Shown here piece after piece: positions 7,155 to 11,007 of a stretch of DNA of 11,007 bases. The notes below the pieces were generated by a model, which saw nothing but the letters and a program-made list of their open reading frames with translations, made no database searches and was not told the DNA's origin. A program made the position numbers and the translations under genes. The stretch's first letter is position 1, and every line of letters starts with the position of its first letter. The DNA is from an uncultured Gammaproteobacteria bacterium. GTDB lineage: Bacteria > Pseudomonadota > Gammaproteobacteria > CAJQNE01. The stretch spans positions 1-11,007 of the forward strand of contig CAJQNE010000020.1 in assembly GCA_905479545.1 (NCBI GenBank), read 5' to 3'.

Positions 7155-7188
7155 CGGGTGAACAACGTTTTCGGGTGAGTTAACCCGA
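7155..7188. promoter_or_regulatory. CGGGTGA direct repeat overlapping a small hairpin near the dehydratase start
   Basis: CGGGTGA occurs at 7155-7161 and 7172-7178, 17 bases apart. The second copy is part of an inverted repeat TCGGGT(7171-7176)/ACCCGA(7183-7188) with a 6-base loop, followed on the plus strand by TAAAATTTTTT. It lies 30-63 bases upstream of the dehydratase ATG, where an operator or leader element would act. A plus-strand terminator is possible in shape, but no plus-strand gene upstream would need it. Confidence 0.35.
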
Positions 7189-7233
7189 TAAAATTTTTTG
7201 CGTAAACAGTACGATGCCACGCCGCCAGAATAA

Positions 7234-7283
7234 AGTGATTGACCTCGGTCTGCGAGCTTGTGGCGCTAGTGGTATCAATCACT
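7234..7283. repeat. Perfect 9-bp inverted repeat with 32-base spacer
   Basis: AGTGATTGA at 7234-7242 is matched exactly by TCAATCACT at 7275-7283. The arm centres are 41 bases apart, close to four helical turns, so both arms face the same side of the DNA. This is compatible with paired operator half-sites or a looped regulator. No regulator gene is in the window. Confidence 0.55.
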
Positions 7284-7313
7284 AAGCATTGGCCATTATC
7301 ACCACTGCTTAGT
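7281..7313. repeat. Perfect 8-bp inverted repeat overlapping the previous one
   Basis: ACTAAGCA at 7281-7288 pairs exactly with TGCTTAGT at 7306-7313 (17-base loop). It shares ACT with the right arm of the AGTGATTGA repeat. A further GGCCAT (7291-7296)/ATGGCC (7315-7320) pair interlocks with it. The stacked symmetric elements suggest a protein-binding region between the two divergent genes. Confidence 0.5.
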
Positions 7314-7425
7314 TATGGCCGTTGTATCGACAGTTGGTGGCACAAGGTTCAACCAGTACCAGCAAGTAAGGTTGGTTATATTTTTAGATAAATTGACATA
7401 TGTTAAGAAGGTGGAAAGGTTAAAA

Positions 7426-7434
7426 TGTTATAAT
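7426..7434 (+). promoter_or_regulatory. Extended -10 promoter element (TGTTATAAT)
   Basis: TG, one base, then a perfect TATAAT makes a consensus extended -10 for the main sigma factor in an AT-rich stretch. No good -35 sits at 16-18 bases; the perfect TTGACA at 7393-7398 is 30 bases away and cannot act with it in the usual geometry. Transcription would begin near 7441 and give a leader of about 280 bases before the CheB-CheR-kinase gene. Confidence 0.5.
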
Positions 7435-7658
7435 AATCAGACACTTCAAGGTGTTTTTCGACAAATTAATCACCCGGTCGCGTACTATTGTTCGTGTGCG
7501 CCCCAGCTCTATCGGGGCTGCTCACTGCCGTCAGGAATGGGGTTGTGAATAATTGCCCTCGTTTAACGACAAAATTCAGGTATAGGAATTGAGCAAAAAC
7601 CACCACAGAGATCTTACTCTGGCCAATATTCGCTGGCAAAAAACGCCGCTGCACGCAG

Positions 7659-7671
7659 TGCCTGGCAGGCA
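7659..7671. repeat. 13-base palindrome TGCCTG-G-CAGGCA
   Basis: A perfect odd palindrome with 6-base arms and a one-base centre lies about 50 bases before the kinase-fusion start, in the predicted leader. It could be an operator half-site pair. A one-base loop makes an RNA hairpin less likely unless the inner pairs open. No regulator is identified. Confidence 0.3.
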
Positions 7672-7705
7672 GCAGAGAGTGATGGTTGATCCCTGTCAGT
7701 CGGTG

Positions 7706-7710
7706 GGAGG
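7706..7710 (+). promoter_or_regulatory. Ribosome binding site of the CheB-CheR-kinase gene
   Basis: GGAGG, preceded by more G, lies 11 bases before ATG 7722. The spacing is slightly long, but this is the strongest Shine-Dalgarno in the area. It supports ATG 7722 over the in-frame ATG at 7734. Confidence 0.6.
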
Positions 7711-7721
7711 CGTAATTATTT

Positions 7722-10700
7722 ATGGGTAAGACGATGAAAGAGGAAACGCTGGAGCTCGGTGGCAGGGAATCGGGTCTCGATTTCCCTGTTGTGGGAGTAG
7801 GCGCATCGGCGGGTGGGTTGGACGCATTAAAGCAGTTGTTCGAAGCGGTGCCGGATAAGCCTGGAATGGCATTCGTAGTGATTCAGCACCTGGACCCGGA
7901 CCACAAAAGCATGATGGCTGATTTACTAGCGAAATACTCAGCGCTGCCAGCGGTGCAAGTGGAACACGGCATGCGACCTGAACCTAACCGCGTTTATGTT
8001 ATTCCACCTAATTACTACATGAAACTGGAAGACGACCAGTTACAGCTTGAAGAGCCACGGAAAAAACGCGGTCAGCGGATGCCCATTGACTACTTTTTCT
8101 CTTCTCTTGCCACCAACTGCAAGGAAGGCGCAATTGCTGTCGTGCTATCGGGAACGGGCAGCGATGGCTCGTTGGGTATTCGGGATGTAAAAGAGGCCGG
8201 CGGGCTGATCGTCGCTCAGAAGCGTGACACTTGTCAGCATGATGGTATGCCGCGAAGCGCAATCGCTACCGGCGTGGTGGATTTTGAACTGGAGCCCGAC
8301 AAGATTCCGGCGGCTATCACCGACTACTGTAAGCACCCTTATTGCCGTGATAAATCGGCCAGCCCGACCAAGGCTGATAAAAGTGCGATAACGCCCATTC
8401 TGGGGTTGTTACAGGCCCGGACAAAATACGATTTTCGCAGTTACAAGCGATCAACACTGGGTCGGCGTATCGAGCGGCGTATGAGCCTCGCCAAGCTTGA
8501 GGAGCTTGATGATTATCTGGAGCGTCTCCGCAATGACGACGCCGAAGTAAAGGCGTTGTGTGACGAGTTTTTGATCGGCGTGACGTCATTTTTCCGTGAC
8601 CCACCGGCGTTTAAAGTATTGGCTGAGGACGTTATTCCGGAATTATTGCGAAACAAGCCGGCGGAAGAGCCTGTTCGTATCTGGGTTCCCGGTTGCTCAT
8701 CCGGTCAGGAAGCCTATTCCATTGCGATTCTCATGCATGAAGCGCTGGAAACGTCGGGTACCAATCGAAATATTATTATCTTTGCGACCGATATCGACAC
8801 GGCGGCACTCGAAAAGGCCCGCGATGGCTACTATCCGGAAGGGATAGTTTCCGAAATTACTCCCGAGCGGCTAAACCGGTATTTTCTCAAGGAAAATGAC
8901 GGCTACGTGGTGACTAAATTGCTACGTGATACGGTGGTGTTTGCCGAGCAGAATTTAATTGCCGACCCGCCATTCTCCAAGCTCGACTTGGTTTCCTGCC
9001 GTAACATGTTGATTTACGTCGAAGCGGATCTCCAGCAGCATATTCTGTCGATTTTCCATTTTGCACTGAAGCAGCGCGGCTATTTATTTCTCGGCAATTC
9101 TGAGACTATTTCAAATAACCCCGGACAGTTTGAAGCGCTGTCGAAAAAGTGGCGTTTGTATCGGCGCACCGGTGCCAGCATTTCCCGGCCGATGAATTTT
9201 GCTCACAGCCCCAGCGGGCAGCCAAGGCCGCTATCCCCTAAATTAGCGGCGACAACATCGCGCAAACGCCGACAGTTCAGCGATATTACTCAGGAAACGT
9301 TGCTGCGCAGTTTTGCGCCGGCCTCGGTGCTGATAAACCGTGATGGCGATATTCTCTATTATTACGGTGATACCAGTATCGCGCTGAACGCTTCACGGGG
9401 CGAACCCACTCATCAACTAGTATCACTGGTAAAAGAAGGCGCTGCGGCACGCCTGCGCTCAATGTTGCACAAAGTTTGGCGCAGCGATACGCCGACTCCG
9501 GTGCAAGAGGCGGTAAAGATTCGTGAAGGTAACCGCAGCATTACGCTTGAGTTGAAGCTTGAGCCTGTTCCTGCCGATCGGGATCATGACCCGATGTTAC
9601 TAGTGAGCTTTCGACAGCTCGGTAACGTTGAAGGTATTCCTGACCTTAAATCGCGTGATTTTGACGAAGATAGCGATATTGTGCAGCAGCTTGAGGCTGA
9701 GCTGACTTCTGCCAAGGCGGAACTGCACACCGTTATAGAGGAGTTGGAGAGCTCTAACGAGGAGCTCAAGACGACTAACGAAGAAGTCATGTCGATGAAC
9801 GAAGAGTTTCAATCGACGAATGATGAGCTGGAAACTTCCAAAGAAGAGCTGCAGTCACTCAATGAGGAAATGAGCACGGTTAACAGCCAATTGCAGGAAA
9901 AGGTTGAGCAACTGGAGTCGACTAACGACGACCTGAATAACCTGATTAGTAGTACCTCAATTCCTACCATTTTTCTCGATGAAAAGCTTCGTATCAAGCG
10001 TTTTACACCCACCGCAACCAGCGTTTTTAAATTGATTCCGGGAGATATTGGCCGACCGATAAGTGACGTGAAAAACGACTTTGAGGAAGACGACCTGGTT
10101 GAAGCTGCCGAGACGGTTCTTAACAACCTGATCCCGCGCGAAGAAGAGGTGCACTGTCGTGATGGTCGTAGCTATCTGAGACGGGTTCTGCCTTACCGAA
10201 CCGGCGAAAATAATATCCGGGGCGTCATTGTTTTGATGCTGGATATTAGCGAAATCGCAGCCGCCAAGGAGCAGCTCCGCGAACTAAACCGTTCGCTGGA
10301 AGACCGCGTAGAACAGCGAACCGCCTTCCTGCGTTTGCTGAAAGATACTGCCTTGCGCAGCAACATCACCAACACGCTACAAGACGCTGTGCCTTACGTG
10401 CTGAAGAATGTGCAAAGCCACTTCAGCTGGCCCGTCGGGCACCTACTGCTCCCGGAAACCGATTCGGGCAGTGCGATGGTCGATTCAGGTATCTGGCACG
10501 TTTCTGCGGATAATCCGGAACGTTACGATAGTCTGGTCGAAGGTAGTCGCGACCTGAAAATTAACGGTGGCGACCACGGTGTTTTGACCAAAGTGCGACG
10601 CAGCGGTCGACCAGGTATGACGTCAGAGGTCGACGAGGATTCCGAAATCTATGTGCAGCGCGGCTACCCAAGCAATGAGTTAACCGGTCATCTGGTTATT

Positions 10701-11007
10701 CCGCTATTGGTGGGTAAGGAAGTGTGCGGCCTCATTGAGTTCTTCACCGACGGCCAGAGTCTGGCGGTCGATTTAGACGATGACCTGGCCGAGGCGATGG
10801 GCCAGATCGGCACAATTCTGGGCCGGGTGATTGAACGCGAACGTGCTGAGGTTGAAGCGTCACGACGCCTGGCGCATCTGGCGCATGTATCACGGGTACT
10901 TACCGTTGGTGAGCTGGGCAACAGCCTTACCCATGAACTCAATCAACCACTTACTGCCATTGTTAATTATGCTGGTGCCGCTATTGGCGCTAATCGTAGT
11001 GGCGGCC
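7722..11007 (+). CDS. CheB-CheR-PAS-coiled coil-PAS-GAF-histidine kinase fusion (3' truncated by window)
   Basis: The frame stays open for 1095 codons to the window end. Residues ~20-205 form a CheB methylesterase domain with triad Ser29 (GASAGG), His56 (VIQHLD) and Asp148 (GTGSDGS), and no receiver domain in front. Residues ~224-478 form a CheR methyltransferase domain with an N-terminal helical part, the SAM-binding GCSSGQEAYS (324-333) and SCRNMLIY ending at 432. A PAS-like region (~526-640) follows, then a long heptad coiled coil (~653-740), a second PAS (~742-840, ending in LDIS), a short coiled coil and a GAF domain (~873-1038). A HisKA H-box, LTHELNQPL with phospho-acceptor His1071, comes last. 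The ATPase domain, and any receiver, would lie beyond the window. No membrane segment is seen, so it is a cytosolic sensor. It probably couples an internal signal to phosphorelay. CheB/CheR may be regulatory or may modify an unseen chemoreceptor. Confidence 0.95.
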   Translation, partial: MGKTMKEETLELGGRESGLDFPVVGVGASAGGLDALKQLFEAVPDKPGMAFVVIQHLDPDHKSMMADLLAKYSALPAVQVEHGMRPEPNRVYVIPPNYYMKLEDDQLQLEEPRKKRGQRMPIDYFFSSLATNCKEGAIAVVLSGTGSDGSLGIRDVKEAGGLIVAQKRDTCQHDGMPRSAIATGVVDFELEPDKIPAAITDYCKHPYCRDKSASPTKADKSAITPILGLLQARTKYDFRSYKRSTLGRRIERRMSLAKLEELDDYLERLRNDDAEVKALCDEFLIGVTSFFRDPPAFKVLAEDVIPELLRNKPAEEPVRIWVPGCSSGQEAYSIAILMHEALETSGTNRNIIIFATDIDTAALEKARDGYYPEGIVSEITPERLNRYFLKENDGYVVTKLLRDTVVFAEQNLIADPPFSKLDLVSCRNMLIYVEADLQQHILSIFHFALKQRGYLFLGNSETISNNPGQFEALSKKWRLYRRTGASISRPMNFAHSPSGQPRPLSPKLAATTSRKRRQFSDITQETLLRSFAPASVLINRDGDILYYYGDTSIALNASRGEPTHQLVSLVKEGAAARLRSMLHKVWRSDTPTPVQEAVKIREGNRSITLELKLEPVPADRDHDPMLLVSFRQLGNVEGIPDLKSRDFDEDSDIVQQLEAELTSAKAELHTVIEELESSNEELKTTNEEVMSMNEEFQSTNDELETSKEELQSLNEEMSTVNSQLQEKVEQLESTNDDLNNLISSTSIPTIFLDEKLRIKRFTPTATSVFKLIPGDIGRPISDVKNDFEEDDLVEAAETVLNNLIPREEEVHCRDGRSYLRRVLPYRTGENNIRGVIVLMLDISEIAAAKEQLRELNRSLEDRVEQRTAFLRLLKDTALRSNITNTLQDAVPYVLKNVQSHFSWPVGHLLLPETDSGSAMVDSGIWHVSADNPERYDSLVEGSRDLKINGGDHGVLTKVRRSGRPGMTSEVDEDSEIYVQRGYPSNELTGHLVIPLLVGKEVCGLIEFFTDGQSLAVDLDDDLAEAMGQIGTILGRVIERERAEVEASRRLAHLAHVSRVLTVGELGNSLTHELNQPLTAIVNYAGAAIGANRSGG
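9747..9935 (+). repeat. Nine tandem heptads coding a coiled coil within the kinase fusion
   Basis: Residues 676-738 read as nine uninterrupted 7-residue units of the form x-S/T-x-N-E/D-E-L (ESSNEEL, KTTNEEV, MSMNEEF, QSTNDEL, ETSKEEL, QSLNEEM, STVNSQL, QEKVEQL, ESTNDDL). The period is in the protein; the DNA units have diverged. It is the signal-transmitting dimer helix typically seen between the CheR and PAS parts of this family. The Asn at the fourth position is strikingly regular. Confidence 0.85.

Larger units (their letters stand above)
7126..7721. other. Long divergent intergenic/regulatory region
   Basis: About 600 bases separate the divergent dehydratase and CheB-CheR-kinase genes. 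The part near the dehydratase carries a CGGGTGA direct repeat and a small hairpin. The middle (7234-7320) carries nested perfect inverted repeats. Bases 7370-7440 are AT-rich and hold a promoter-like element. Bases 7440-7720 would be a long leader with several small hairpins. The short open frames here (for example 7315-7548 plus and 7466-7654 minus) show no family resemblance or convincing ribosome site and are not called as genes. Confidence 0.7.

Noticed and set aside
7334..7352. Possible sigma-54 promoter (TGGCAC followed by TTC)
   Set aside because: The GC of the -12 element is missing at the required distance from the GG, so the match is only half a site.
7315..7548. 77-codon plus-strand open frame in the intergenic region
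   Set aside because: It overlaps the inverted repeats and the promoter-like element, has no Shine-Dalgarno and ends without any domain resemblance.
9747..9935. Periodic DNA suggesting a tandem repeat or CRISPR-like array
   Set aside because: The 21-base period reflects protein heptads; DNA units are diverged and there are no spacers.
9809..10126. Ser-rich minus-strand open frame of 105 codons
   Set aside because: It is a shadow of the plus-strand heptad coiled coil; the Ser-richness comes from reading the Glu/Asn-rich codons backwards.

Overview
The window looks like chromosomal DNA from a free-living Gram-negative bacterium, probably a gammaproteobacterium. This is inferred from roughly balanced base composition, ATG/GTG starts with overlapping stops, and a CheB-CheR-PAS-GAF-histidine kinase fusion. 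No rRNA, tRNA, insertion sequence, phage gene or CRISPR array is visible. The species cannot be named from the sequence.

Region 1 (1-5050, plus strand) is a tightly packed gene run: the tail of an unidentified gene, a 791-aa fusion of an arylamine N-acetyltransferase-like domain to a GT-A type glycosyltransferase-like domain, a 352-aa unidentified beta-propeller-like protein, a LOG/TIGR00725-type Rossmann protein, and a polysaccharide deacetylase-family protein. The first three junctions are 1-4 base stop/start overlaps (ATGA, GTGA, TGATG), so these genes are almost certainly one transcription unit with coupled translation. A sugar transferase, an N-deacetylase and a CoA-type N-acyltransferase fold together suggest a pathway that builds and re-acylates an amino-sugar glycan or glycoconjugate. 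It would resemble the NodC/NodB/NodA or mycothiol logic but use different families. This is the most novel-looking part of the window.

Region 2 (5131-7125, minus strand) is a two-gene operon converging on region 1. A 4-hydroxybutyryl-CoA dehydratase (AbfD)-like enzyme of the HpaB superfamily carries candidate Fe-S ligands. It is followed with no gap (TAA then ATG) by a hotdog-fold acyl-CoA thioesterase. Together they suggest processing of a hydroxyacyl- or enoyl-CoA.

Region 3 (7126-7721) is a roughly 600-base divergent intergenic region. It holds nested perfect inverted repeats, a short direct repeat/hairpin near the dehydratase start, and a perfect extended -10 element pointing toward the next gene.

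Region 4 (7722-end, plus strand) is a very large, open-ended CheB-CheR-PAS-coiled coil-PAS-GAF-HisKA signalling protein, cut by the window edge just after its phospho-acceptor histidine box. It lacks a receiver domain in front of CheB, so it is probably a chemotaxis-derived sensory kinase and not a classical CheB or CheR.
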